A stretch of 20,815 bases of DNA from Cyanobacteria bacterium UBA1221 (GCA_002309425.1 DBXD01000009.1:35285-56099), one strand, 5' to 3'; shown: positions 12,473-20,724, counted from the first letter of the stretch. Numbers and translations: made by a program. Notes: a model not told the origin generated them from the sequence alone.

Positions 12473-13951
12473 TTATATAGAAGCAATTACATCCAAAGAA
12501 TAATTATAACCGACTTCTTCTCTGCTTATAACGGTAATATTGTTCAGATACACCGATAATAATGAGAAAAACAGCCCCCTGATTTCCATTGGTACAACTA
12601 ATACAGGAGAAGCTATACCACACTTTTTAGCCTTCTTTATAATTTTAGAGGCAAGTTTTTCCGCAAATTCGCTGTCTATCTTTACAACATAACTTTCATC
12701 CTCTTCGACACCAGGAACAAATTCTTCGTAAGTAGTGTCACTTAATTCAAAAGCACTGATTACGCCCTCCTCATTAGCAAGCGGTCGGCATATCTGTTTT
12801 GAAAGCGCCAAACGAATTTTTGCCAGCAAATCTGCTCTCGGACATTGATCTGCAAAGTCGTTAAGTTTTTCAAAAATATAAACAATATCTTTTACAGAAA
12901 CTCTTTCTTTAATCAGACTGGTCAGGATGTATTTTAAATCCGCCTCTGAAACAGCATCCGGAATAAGATTGTCTACAAGGAAAGGATTCTCTTCTTCTAC
13001 AACATCTATATATTTGTCAACTTCCGCATAATCCAAAAGTTCATCAACATATTTGACCGCATAAAATTCAAGAACTCTTGTTATATATTCGGAACCTGAA
13101 AGACCTTTCTCCCAGAAATCTTTTGTTTGCTCTTTCTTTATCCAGATTATTTTTTCACCTGTAATATCATCCACATCGGTAATAGAATCTTTAGGATTTT
13201 TTTCAAGGTGAATATCTTTTACAAAAAACATTGCATAATCGGGATATACGCATGATTTGTGTACAACGGACTCTCTTATTTTTATAGAAAATTCATACGG
13301 ATTAAGCATTTCATCATCTTTAAAAATAACTTTAGGTAAAATATATCCGTATTTGTCAGTCAGATTTAATCTGGATTTTACTGTTGCCGCTACCAAATCT
13401 TCATCACAAAAATCTTTTTCGGAATTTACATAATCCAATAATTCCTCGCTCAAATTTATGGACAACTTATCAGCTCTGAGCCTTGAATACATCACATCAG
13501 GAGATGTCGCTCTTGAGAGTTTTTGCTTTAATTCTTCTAATTCTTTTATACCGGCCGATATTCTGTCGTTCAAATTCTTTCTTTTTACGGAAGCCGGAGC
13601 TTCACCCTCCAATTCAAACTTAATCTTGGATATTTTTCTCTGCTGACTTGCAATCTTTGACTGAATATCTATACAATTTTCGTAAGGCGTTAGCTGTGAT
13701 GACAACATCTTCTCCATTTGGCTTTTAAAAGATTCTACGCTGATTATATCGCCCTGCGACTCATCTTCTTTGCCTCCTGTTTCTGATATAAATATGCAAT
13801 TATATTTAATTTCGCCGTCCTCAGCTTCAACCTCTGTCATACTGTATAATTCCCAACCGCTCATGGTCATTTCATTCAGCATATTTTGCAGTTCCTGAGT
13901 ATCTTCCCCCGAACAACTCTTTATCACATATTGTATTCTGTTATTTCTCAC
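12473..13951 (-). CDS. membrane-less FlhA C-terminal (FHIPEP) domain protein with DUF4177-like N-terminus
   Basis: A 492-residue soluble protein. Residues about 5-56 (IQYVIKSCSGED ... MTMSGWELYSMTEVEAEDG) resemble the DUF4177 fold, and about 93-146 are predicted coiled coil. Residues about 160-492 follow the cytoplasmic domain of FlhA/SctV export-gate proteins in order: LNPYEFSIKI, PDYAMFFVK, ITGEKIIWIKKEQ, SGSEYITRVLEFYAVKYVDE, LVDNLIPDAVSEADLKYILT, SLIKERVSVKDIVYIFEKLN, KIRLALSKQICRPL, and the final VLVVPMEIRGLFFSLLSVYL...NNITVISREEV. The 8-helix membrane part of FlhA is entirely absent, and no flagellar or secretion genes are nearby. It starts at GTG with AGGAGG 6 nt upstream, 15 nt after pdp in the bamA-skp-pdp unit. 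Domain homology is likely; the role is unknown. Confidence 0.8.
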   Translation of the reverse strand: MRNNRIQYVIKSCSGEDTQELQNMLNEMTMSGWELYSMTEVEAEDGEIKYNCIFISETGGKEDESQGDIISVESFKSQMEKMLSSQLTPYENCIDIQSKIASQQRKISKIKFELEGEAPASVKRKNLNDRISAGIKELEELKQKLSRATSPDVMYSRLRADKLSINLSEELLDYVNSEKDFCDEDLVAATVKSRLNLTDKYGYILPKVIFKDDEMLNPYEFSIKIRESVVHKSCVYPDYAMFFVKDIHLEKNPKDSITDVDDITGEKIIWIKKEQTKDFWEKGLSGSEYITRVLEFYAVKYVDELLDYAEVDKYIDVVEEENPFLVDNLIPDAVSEADLKYILTSLIKERVSVKDIVYIFEKLNDFADQCPRADLLAKIRLALSKQICRPLANEEGVISAFELSDTTYEEFVPGVEEDESYVVKIDSEFAEKLASKIIKKAKKCGIASPVLVVPMEIRGLFFSLLSVYLNNITVISREEVGYNYSLDVIASI

Positions 13952-13966
13952 AATATACCTCCTAAA

Positions 13967-15277
13967 CTATGGTTTTATAACTGCATATATAGATTTTTCC
14001 TTGTTCAGCACTTTCTGATTAAATTCAAAAGCACTGTCACAATATTGTCTGCATAAAGATGTCTTTTCTTCATCATTTGAATATATTGTGTAAAGAGTTT
14101 CCCCTTCTTTTACGTATTCACCTGATTTCTTATTCAAAAATACACCTACGCTGTAATCAATCAAATCGTCTTTCTTTTCCCTGCCTGCACCCAGAAGTTT
14201 GCAGCCATACGCAATTTTAAAGGCATCAATTTTTTGGACATACCCCGATATTTCCGATTTGATTTCTGCCTTATATTTAGGCTGAGCAAACAAACTGTAA
14301 TCATCCGTTATATCCGGAGTTCCTCCCTGAGCCTTTATTAACTCTTTAAATTTATTCAGAGCTTTTCCGCTATGAATAAGGTCTTTTAGATAACTCCTTG
14401 CCACGCCTTCGTTATCAAATTTTCCTGTAAGCAGCAGGGCAATAACAGCAAAATCATAAGTTAATTCTGCAATATCACCCTCAACGATATTACCTTTCAA
14501 AAATTCCAAAGATTCTATTATTTCTATTGAATTTCCAACCGCCCTGCCGAGAGGTTCTTCCATTGATGTCACAACCGCCGTTATATTTTTATTGAGTCTT
14601 TTCCCTGTTGTAACCATCAGATTTGCTAATTTTACTGCATCCTCGGGAGTTTTCATAAATGCCCCGGAGCCGTATTTTACATCCAGAATAATATTATTTG
14701 AACCGGCAGCAATTTTTTTTGATACAACAGAGGAGGTTATTAACGGCATAGAGTCAATAGTCGCCGTTACATCTCTGAGCGCGTACAGGATTCCGTCAGC
14801 AGGAGTCAAATTTCCTGTTTGTTTTCCTATTGCAATACCTATATCCTCAACCTGACTTATTAATTGGGCTACACTCAGGTTGCATGAAAATCCGGGTATT
14901 GATTCCAGCTTATCAATAGTCCCGCCGGTATGTCCCAGCCCTTTTCCCGATAATTTAGCTATAGGTATTCCGGCAGCAGCAAGTAAGGGGATAAGAGTAA
15001 TCGTAACCTTATCTCCGACTCCGCCGGTGGAGTGCTTATCAACAATTTTATCTGCCAAATCTCCAAAGTCGATTCTTTCACCGGAATTTATTATTGCCTC
15101 GGTTAAATCAGCTGTTTCCTGCTCTGTCATACCTTTAAACCAAACCGCCATAAGCCAGGCGCTCGTCTGATAATCAGGCATGCTTTTATCAACTAAGGAA
15201 GAAATAAAATAATTTATTTCTTCCTTAGTTAATTCGTAACCTTTTTTCTTTTTGTCGATTATATCAACAATTCTCAT
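13967..15277 (-). CDS. pdp: pyrimidine-nucleoside (thymidine) phosphorylase
   Basis: Catalyses phosphorolysis of thymidine/uridine to base plus (deoxy)ribose-1-phosphate in nucleoside salvage; cytoplasmic. The 436-residue protein is full length for the family. It has the phosphate-binding motif DKHSTGGVGDKVT (about residues 80-92), the signature SGKGLGHTGGTIDKLESIPG (110-129), LYALRDVTATIDSMPLITSS, KYGSGAFMKT and the C-terminal alpha/beta domain with a biotinyl-like fold (SEISGYVQKIDAFKI). It starts 2 nt after the skp stop, implying translational coupling to a periplasmic chaperone gene, an unexpected partner. The FlhA-like gene follows after 15 nt. I cannot separate pdp from deoA specificity with certainty; length and motifs favour pdp. 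Confidence 0.93.
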   Translation of the reverse strand: MRIVDIIDKKKKGYELTKEEINYFISSLVDKSMPDYQTSAWLMAVWFKGMTEQETADLTEAIINSGERIDFGDLADKIVDKHSTGGVGDKVTITLIPLLAAAGIPIAKLSGKGLGHTGGTIDKLESIPGFSCNLSVAQLISQVEDIGIAIGKQTGNLTPADGILYALRDVTATIDSMPLITSSVVSKKIAAGSNNIILDVKYGSGAFMKTPEDAVKLANLMVTTGKRLNKNITAVVTSMEEPLGRAVGNSIEIIESLEFLKGNIVEGDIAELTYDFAVIALLLTGKFDNEGVARSYLKDLIHSGKALNKFKELIKAQGGTPDITDDYSLFAQPKYKAEIKSEISGYVQKIDAFKIAYGCKLLGAGREKKDDLIDYSVGVFLNKKSGEYVKEGETLYTIYSNDEEKTSLCRQYCDSAFEFNQKVLNKEKSIYAVIKP

Positions 15278-15279
15278 TA

Positions 15280-15735
15280 TTAATTTCCGCTTCTGAGTTT
15301 TTGAATAATTTGATCCGTTACATCAACACCGCCGACAAAAATTACTCTATAATCAACTATTGCATCAAGATTCTGCTCAACCAAAACTTTCTTTGCAGCA
15401 GCCTGAATATTGTTGAAAACCATTTCTTCTTTTTGATTTCTCAAACGGGCATATTCATCTTGTTTTGCATCTAATTCGCGGCTTGTTGCATCTTCAAAGT
15501 TCTGTTTCTTTAATGGTGTATCCAAAGCCTTATATTGTTTTTCTTTATCAACCATAAACTGCTGCAATTCAAGAGCCTTTGAATCGACTTCTCTTATTGC
15601 CTGCTGTGCCAAAGGATATTCATCCTGAACTCTGCCGTAATCAATATATCCGACATTTGCGGAATAAGCCTGATTTACACTGCCGAGAACCAATCCGCAT
15701 CCTATTAATGCTAAAACTAATTTTAAATTTTTCAT
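15280..15735 (-). CDS. skp: periplasmic chaperone Skp/OmpH family
   Basis: Skp holds unfolded outer-membrane proteins on the way to BamA. The 151-residue product has a signal peptide cleaved after AYSA (residue 26), then the family start NVGYIDYGRVQDEYPLAQQA. A long charged helix-turn-helix region follows (about 40-120, the tentacles), ending in LDAIVDYRVIFVGGVDVTDQ, the usual Skp C-terminal core strand. AGGAGG precedes the ATG. It lies 38 nt after bamA, the classic bamA-skp pair, but lpxD/fabZ-type neighbours are replaced by pdp. Confidence 0.9.
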   Translation of the reverse strand: MKNLKLVLALIGCGLVLGSVNQAYSANVGYIDYGRVQDEYPLAQQAIREVDSKALELQQFMVDKEKQYKALDTPLKKQNFEDATSRELDAKQDEYARLRNQKEEMVFNNIQAAAKKVLVEQNLDAIVDYRVIFVGGVDVTDQIIQKLRSGN

Positions 15736-15773
15736 AAGACCTCCTGAATCTGTTATTTTAAAAGTTATTAAAT

Positions 15774-17720
15774 TTAGTATAAAAAGTCGCCTACACCAAA
15801 CGTAAAGTATCCGTTTTTCGAACCGTGGTCCCCGACCGGTGTAAATGGAATACCATAGTCGATAGACAACGGTCCCATACCCGGAACATAAAGTTTTAGT
15901 CCGACACCTGCCGCTACACCGTACATAGGTCTGTCATACAATTTGGAAGATATTGTTCCGTCAAAAACTTTTCCGGCATCAACAAATGCTGTCAGCCTTA
16001 TGTTGTTGAGGAATGATGTACCGAGTTTTGATTTTGATAATTTTGTTCTGTCAAGGAACGGTATAGGTGTCGCAAATTCAGCAGAACCCATTACAAAAGC
16101 ACTACCGGTACCGACACCGCTCATCTTGAAGCCTCTGACAGAATAAGGTCCGCCTAAACGATACGCCATAACTTCAGGCATATCGTCGCCGTGAATTTTC
16201 CCGCCGGCACGTGCCATAAGCGAGAACGAAGATTTTCTGCCGATTGGAATATACTGTTTAATTGAACCTGAAAGCTTACCGTGAGTTTTATCAAATCCGT
16301 TAAGTCCGAAATTCTCATCAAATCTAATATTTGCAATCGTACCTTTTCTTGTAACGACACCGGCATCACGTGTATCATACACTAACGCAGGACTCAACGA
16401 CAGGAACAAACCGCCTTCAAGCTGCTCGGCACGGCGCCTTATCGGTATATTATACCTTGAATACATACTCTTGATTCTTGAGTAATTGCCTTCCTTAACA
16501 TCTACATTTTCAACTCCGAGCGAGAAAGTTGATGTCAGGTTTCTGTTACGTTTCATCTTATGAGCAAGGGTCATCTCGCCGCCGATTCTTCTTTCTATCG
16601 CCAGCGGGACCTGATAAGACCCGAAATCTCTATAATACAACTTTGACATCAGCGAAGTATCAGCATTCAGGAAATGCGGTTCAAAGAAACTCAATTCTAC
16701 CTGGGTATTCATTCTGCGTTTTATTGATGAGTCATTAAGAATAGTACCTGAACCTACCGTACCTGTAAGGGCTATTCTCTGATTCAACCCTCTGAAGTTA
16801 TTGTTTGCGATACCTACGTTACCAAACAAACCTGTTGCCGAGTCTAAACCGGCACCAACGCTTATTGATGCAGTCCTTGCTTCTTCAACATTTATTGTTA
16901 TATCATAAGTATCCGGATCTTCTTCACAAGGCTCAATTTCTCTCGTTACATCTTTAAATGCCTGTGTTGCAAAAAGTCTTACCAAATCCTGTTTAATTTG
17001 ATTTTCGTTATAAACAACTCCCGGCTCAGTCAAAATATTTCTTTCTATGACATAGTCTTTTGTTTTTCTGTTGCCGGAAATCGCAATAGAATTTATTGTA
17101 CCTTCCTTTATTTTTATATTAACAGTCCCGTCAGGATCATCCGTAACCGATTCTATACGGGAAAGAATATATCCCTTGCTTTGATATACTGTGTTAATCT
17201 TTTCCAAAGCTTCATTGAGCTGGGTAATATTCTGAGGTTTTCCTTTTAAGGGTAACAACGGCTCTATTATCTCTTCGGTAGAAACAACCGTATTACCTTC
17301 TATTGTGAAATCGGTAATAGGGGCATTTTCTTCCAAAATAATCTTTAATGTGACAGTTCCGTCAGGATTATTTATCGGAATTGCTCTCATTTTCTGTGTA
17401 AAATAGCCTGTTTCAAATACATGCTGCAAGCCTTCCTGGACTGCATTTCTGCTATATACATCACCTTTATGTAAGTTTAGCCTTGTTAAAACTTCGTTTT
17501 CAGAAACGACATTTATGCCGTGAATTTCGACATCTTTTAAATATTTTACATTGGCATCTTCATGATTATCACCGACAACTTCCATTACGGAAGGCTGAAC
17601 TTCAGGTGCATTCTGCGCTGCTATACTGGGGAAATAACCTTCCTCCGCCATGCCTGACACCGGCATAAATACACATACTGCCAGCGCTAATATCATCTTA
17701 TATACATTTGAAACTTTCAA
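15774..17720 (-). CDS. bamA: outer-membrane protein assembly factor BamA (Omp85), three POTRA domains
   Basis: BamA inserts beta-barrel proteins into the outer membrane. A signal peptide (MKVSNVYKMILALAVCVFMP...) is followed by about 35 linker residues and three POTRA domains at about residues 64-135, 137-208 and 211-283 (numbered from the GTG at 17726). A 16-strand-type barrel then carries the lid-loop motif VRGF at 530-533 and an aromatic C-terminus (FGVGDFLY). Proteobacterial BamA has five POTRAs; three is the cyanobacterial arrangement. Start choice: the GTG at 17726 is only 2 nt from AAGGA, while the TTG at 17720 has 8-nt spacing and a cleaner signal peptide, so I prefer the TTG. An extended -10 promoter lies upstream; skp follows. 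Confidence 0.94.
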   Translation of the reverse strand: MKVSNVYKMILALAVCVFMPVSGMAEEGYFPSIAAQNAPEVQPSVMEVVGDNHEDANVKYLKDVEIHGINVVSENEVLTRLNLHKGDVYSRNAVQEGLQHVFETGYFTQKMRAIPINNPDGTVTLKIILEENAPITDFTIEGNTVVSTEEIIEPLLPLKGKPQNITQLNEALEKINTVYQSKGYILSRIESVTDDPDGTVNIKIKEGTINSIAISGNRKTKDYVIERNILTEPGVVYNENQIKQDLVRLFATQAFKDVTREIEPCEEDPDTYDITINVEEARTASISVGAGLDSATGLFGNVGIANNNFRGLNQRIALTGTVGSGTILNDSSIKRRMNTQVELSFFEPHFLNADTSLMSKLYYRDFGSYQVPLAIERRIGGEMTLAHKMKRNRNLTSTFSLGVENVDVKEGNYSRIKSMYSRYNIPIRRRAEQLEGGLFLSLSPALVYDTRDAGVVTRKGTIANIRFDENFGLNGFDKTHGKLSGSIKQYIPIGRKSSFSLMARAGGKIHGDDMPEVMAYRLGGPYSVRGFKMSGVGTGSAFVMGSAEFATPIPFLDRTKLSKSKLGTSFLNNIRLTAFVDAGKVFDGTISSKLYDRPMYGVAAGVGLKLYVPGMGPLSIDYGIPFTPVGDHGSKNGYFTFGVGDFLY

Positions 17721-17757
17721 ATACACGGTCCTTAATAAATTGTCCTACCCAACCAGT

Positions 17758-17766
17758 ATTATAACA
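17758..17766 (-). promoter_or_regulatory. extended -10 promoter of the bamA unit
   Basis: Minus strand TGT-TATAAT: a perfect -10 hexamer with the TGn extension. The expected -35 position is only a T-run, consistent with an extended -10 promoter. A start near 17751 gives a leader of about 25-30 nt that includes AAGGA. Confidence 0.6.
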
Positions 17767-17817
17767 CATAACATAAAAAAAAAAACATGTAAACTTTTTG
17801 CATATGTTACCCTCATT

Positions 17818-17836
17818 AAATATTAACAAATATTAA
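17818..17836. repeat. helical-phased direct repeat upstream of bamA
   Basis: AAATATTAA occurs twice (17818-17826 and 17828-17836), a 10-bp period that puts both copies on the same DNA face, about 55-75 bp upstream of the bamA -10 box. It could be an operator or a bent AT element. The rest of the 290-bp gap 17727-18016 holds only A/T-rich sequence, two ACATGT palindromes, the bamA promoter and the yifB terminator. Confidence 0.3.
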
Positions 17837-17979
17837 AGGCGGGTTTCACAGCTGTAATCAAGTGTTTGTAAGAAATCTTGTTTTTACTGCAAGCACAACT
17901 AGCAAAAAAGTAAAAAAACATGTTTTATATTAAAAAGATTACTTAAATAACTAACTCACATTACAAAATAAAACAAAGA

Positions 17980-18013
17980 AAAGAGGTTCTGTCACACACC
18001 AAAGAGCCTCTTT
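17980..18013 (-). terminator. terminator of yifB
   Basis: AAAGAGG.TCT at 17980-17990 pairs with AGAGCCTCTTT at 18003-18013 around a 12-nt loop, directly after the yifB stop codon. On the minus strand the stem runs into TTTTCTTTGTTTTATTTT. A T-run on the other side means it could also act on the plus strand, where no gene is visible. Confidence 0.7.
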
Positions 18014-18016
18014 TTA

Positions 18017-19552
18017 TTATTTGCAGTTTTGATTAAACATTCTATATTGCAAAGCCTGCATCAAATGTGTCTGAGTAATTATTTCAGAACCGTCCAAATC
18101 AGCGATAGTCCTTGCAAGCTTCAAAGTCCTGTCATATCGTCTGCCTGATAACTGATACTTCACGATTGCTATACGAAACATCTCTTCTGCCGATTTATCA
18201 ATCTGACAGTATTTTTTTACCAATTTTGGAGTTAATTCCGAATTAGTTAAAATTCCGTCATTTTTGTATCTTTCCGTTTGAATTTTTCTTGCCTTTATCA
18301 CACGTTCTCTAATCTGAGCAGAAGATTCTTCCTGCTCCTTGTGGTTTAGAAGTTCATCAGATGTCAGCCGCGGGACTTCAATCTGCAAATCAATCCTGTC
18401 TAGCAGCGGTCCGGAAAGTTTTGCCAGATATCTTTGTATCTGAAACTCTGAACATGTACATTGTTTTTGCTTATCCCCAAGATATCCGCAGGGACATGGA
18501 TTCATTGCACCCAGAAGAATAAACTTTGCGGGATACTTTATTGAAGTTTTTGCTCTTGATATTGCGACTTCCCCATCTTCAAGCGGCTGCCTTAATACTT
18601 CAAGAACATTTCTTGGAAATTCCACCATCTCGTCCAAGAATAAAACACCTCTGTGCGCCAGAGTAATCTCACCTGGTTTAGGATTTGTCCCTCCGCCAAT
18701 AATTCCGACAGGTGAAGCGGTATGATGAACAGGTCTGAACGGTCTTAACTTTACCAGAGGTTCTTCTTCAGACAGCATGCCGCAAATACTGTATATCTTT
18801 GTCAATTCTAAGGCCTCAGAAAGTTCAAGCGGCGGGAGAATTGACGGCAAACATTTTGCCATCAGGGTTTTACCTGAACCGGGAGAGCCGAACATCAGCA
18901 TATTATGACCGCCTGCGGCAGCGATTTCTAAGGCTTTTTTTGCTTTTTGCTGACCTTTCACATCTTTAAAATCATAGATGTAATCCTGTTCAAAACCCTC
19001 CTGCAAATATTTTGTTATATCAACTTTTGTCTGTTCAAGCGGAGTATCAGTAAAATGCGCAATAACTTCGCTCAAAAATTCCGCCCCGTAAACGTTAATT
19101 CCGCCGACAAGAGCCGCCTCTTTTGCATTATCTTTCGGAACAATTACATTCTTTATTCCAAATTCTTTTAACCCCATAACAAGAGGTAAAACCCCGTTTA
19201 CTTTCCTTATACCGCCATCAAGCGATAATTCCCCGATAAAGCCGTATGTTTTGACAGCCTCCTGAGTTATAACTTCTTCTTCAAGTTGTATTCCGACAGC
19301 TATCGGTAAATCGAAATTAGAACCTTCTTTTTTCAGGTCGGCAGGAGCAAGATTTACTATTACTCTGCCTGATGGGAAAGTAAGACCGGAATTTCTGATT
19401 GCGGAACGGACTCTGTCACGGGCTTCATTAACTGCAGCATCAGGTAATCCGACAATAGATATTGCGGGAAGTGCGTGTGTTGTATCTATTTCTACATCAA
19501 CCTTATGGGCATTGAGTCCGATTATTGTTGCTGTCGTTACTCTGTTTACCAT
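18017..19552 (-). CDS. yifB: YifB/ComM family AAA+ ATPase (Mg-chelatase-like)
   Basis: ComM/YifB is a hexameric branch-migration helicase that helps integrate incoming DNA in natural transformation. The 511-residue protein starts MVNRVTTATIIGLNAHKVDV and has the N-terminal Lon-like (ChlI) domain (about 1-180; VGLPDAAVNEARDRVRSAIR, VNLAPADLKKEGSNFDLPIA). The AAA+ core follows with Walker A GSPGSGKT (222-229), Walker B LFLDE (304-308), the cysteine cluster NPCPCGYLGD...CTC (C353, C355, C365, C367) and SGPLLDRIDL. The C-terminal helical domain (LSGRRYDRTLKLARTIADLD) ends it. It is monocistronic with its own terminator. An extended -10 box lies exactly 6 nt before the ATG and no Shine-Dalgarno site is present. 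Confidence 0.95.
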   Translation of the reverse strand: MVNRVTTATIIGLNAHKVDVEIDTTHALPAISIVGLPDAAVNEARDRVRSAIRNSGLTFPSGRVIVNLAPADLKKEGSNFDLPIAVGIQLEEEVITQEAVKTYGFIGELSLDGGIRKVNGVLPLVMGLKEFGIKNVIVPKDNAKEAALVGGINVYGAEFLSEVIAHFTDTPLEQTKVDITKYLQEGFEQDYIYDFKDVKGQQKAKKALEIAAAGGHNMLMFGSPGSGKTLMAKCLPSILPPLELSEALELTKIYSICGMLSEEEPLVKLRPFRPVHHTASPVGIIGGGTNPKPGEITLAHRGVLFLDEMVEFPRNVLEVLRQPLEDGEVAISRAKTSIKYPAKFILLGAMNPCPCGYLGDKQKQCTCSEFQIQRYLAKLSGPLLDRIDLQIEVPRLTSDELLNHKEQEESSAQIRERVIKARKIQTERYKNDGILTNSELTPKLVKKYCQIDKSAEEMFRIAIVKYQLSGRRYDRTLKLARTIADLDGSEIITQTHLMQALQYRMFNQNCK

Positions 19553-19558
19553 AAGAAA

Positions 19559-19567
19559 ATTATATCA
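19559..19567 (-). promoter_or_regulatory. extended -10 promoter, leaderless yifB
   Basis: Minus strand TGA-TATAAT, then TTTCTT and the ATG at 19552. The predicted start is the A of the ATG. Its -35 window (about 19582-19587) falls on the opposing -10 box. Confidence 0.6.
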
Positions 19568-19582
19568 CGTTTTTAAGGTTTA

Positions 19583-19591
19583 TGCTATAAT
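19583..19591 (+). promoter_or_regulatory. extended -10 promoter, leaderless GT9 gene
   Basis: Plus strand TGC-TATAAT, then CCGGAT and the ATG at 19598. The predicted start is the A of the ATG, and no Shine-Dalgarno site fits. Its -35 window (about 19563-19568) overlaps the yifB -10 box, so the two promoters should exclude each other. Confidence 0.6.
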
Positions 19592-19597
19592 CCGGAT

Positions 19598-20593
19598 ATG
19601 GATAAGAATATTTTGGCAATAAATTTTGGCGGGATTGGAGATGAAATATTTTTCTTACCCGCATTAATATCATTAAAGAAAGAATTTCCCGACAGCAAAA
19701 TCACTCTGGCATTAGAGCCGAGAAGCAAGAGCGTCAGAGATTTAACAGATATTATAGACGAACTTTTTTTGATTGATATAAAAGGCGGGAAAAAATATTT
19801 TGAACTTATAAAACTTATTTTTCTTGCAAGATTCGGAAAATTTGACCTGGTCATATCATCCGGGGGGAACAAGTTTATAAGTATATTATTGTGGCTCACG
19901 GGGATAAAAGAAAGATACGGATATGATACGGGAAAATTGAGTCAAAAACTTTTGACTCATGCCGTAAAACTGAATAAAAATCAGTATGCCTGCGCAATGT
20001 ATCACGATTTGGTTACACCAATAACCCAGCACAAAACAGTTTTGCCCGTTCTTAACATAAAACCGCAGCCGGTACAGGAAAATACCGTATTAATCCACCC
20101 GGGCGTAAGTAAAATGAGTGTTAAAAAAGGTTGTATAAAAACAATAGGGGCTGATGTTTGGGCTTCTGTTATTGATAAATTAGTTGAAAGCGGTAAAAAA
20201 GTAATTCTTGCAGGCGGACCTGATGATGATGAATGTATAAACACAATACTAAATACAATAAATTGCAGGGAGTCTGAAAATTTTGTAAATTATTATGGGA
20301 AAACAAAATCAATGAAAGATTTGGGCGAGTTGATATCCGGGGTTGAAAAATTTATATGTTCGGATTCTGCGCCATTACATGTAGCGGTTGCATTAAAAAC
20401 AAAGACATATGTGATATTTGGACCTACCGATGATAATAAACTTATACCAAAATCGGAGAGTGTTATAGCAATAAAAGCAAATGATGATTGTCCTTTAAAG
20501 CCGTGCTTATGGGAAAGGCGGTTAGTAACTTGTGATAAGTTAGACTGTTTAAAGATTACGGCAGAGGACATTGTGAAAAAAGTAATGGCATAA
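19598..20593 (+). CDS. glycosyltransferase family 9, heptosyltransferase-like
   Basis: GT9 enzymes transfer heptose (typically ADP-heptose) to lipopolysaccharide inner core or related glycans at the cytoplasmic face of the inner membrane. The 331-residue protein has the N-terminal motif NFGGIGDEIFFLPAL (G11-G12-I-G-D15), VLIHPGVS at about 164-171, VILAGGPDDDE (202-212) and the nucleotide-sugar site ICSDSAPLHVAVAL (253-266, D256 and H261), then IFGPTD. Four cysteines near the end (C298, C303, C312, C317) follow the CPLxPC pattern seen in many GT9 proteins. No other LPS gene is nearby, so the exact acceptor is unknown. The codon-1 ATG fits the family start and coincides with the predicted transcription start. 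Confidence 0.88.
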   Translation: MDKNILAINFGGIGDEIFFLPALISLKKEFPDSKITLALEPRSKSVRDLTDIIDELFLIDIKGGKKYFELIKLIFLARFGKFDLVISSGGNKFISILLWLTGIKERYGYDTGKLSQKLLTHAVKLNKNQYACAMYHDLVTPITQHKTVLPVLNIKPQPVQENTVLIHPGVSKMSVKKGCIKTIGADVWASVIDKLVESGKKVILAGGPDDDECINTILNTINCRESENFVNYYGKTKSMKDLGELISGVEKFICSDSAPLHVAVALKTKTYVIFGPTDDNKLIPKSESVIAIKANDDCPLKPCLWERRLVTCDKLDCLKITAEDIVKKVMA

Positions 20594-20600
20594 TTTAGTC

Positions 20601-20629
20601 TTGACATTGGTTTATGTGTTTCGTATTAT
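20601..20629 (+). promoter_or_regulatory. promoter of tRNA-Cys
   Basis: A perfect TTGACA at 20601-20606, 17-nt spacer, and TATTAT at 20624-20629. The start near 20636 is about 10 nt before the mature tRNA. The -35 box lies just after the GT9 stop. Confidence 0.8.
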
Positions 20630-20645
20630 GAATAGGCATAGAGAA

Positions 20646-20717
20646 GGCGACATGGCCAAGTGGTAAGGCAGAAGCCTGCAAAGCTTTTATCCCCCAGTTC
20701 GAATCTGGGTGTCGCCT
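20646..20717 (+). tRNA. tRNA-Cys (GCA)
   Basis: A full cloverleaf can be drawn: acceptor GGCGACA 20646-20652 with TGTCGCC 20710-20716; D arm GCC...GGC; anticodon stem GAAGC/GCTTT with loop CTGCAAA, so anticodon GCA (cysteine); T arm CCCAG-TTCGAAT-CTGGG. The discriminator is U, as in tRNA-Cys. The 3' CCA is not encoded and must be added. A T-run (20717-20723) directly follows and may end the transcript. Confidence 0.93.
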
Positions 20718-20724
20718 TTTTTTA

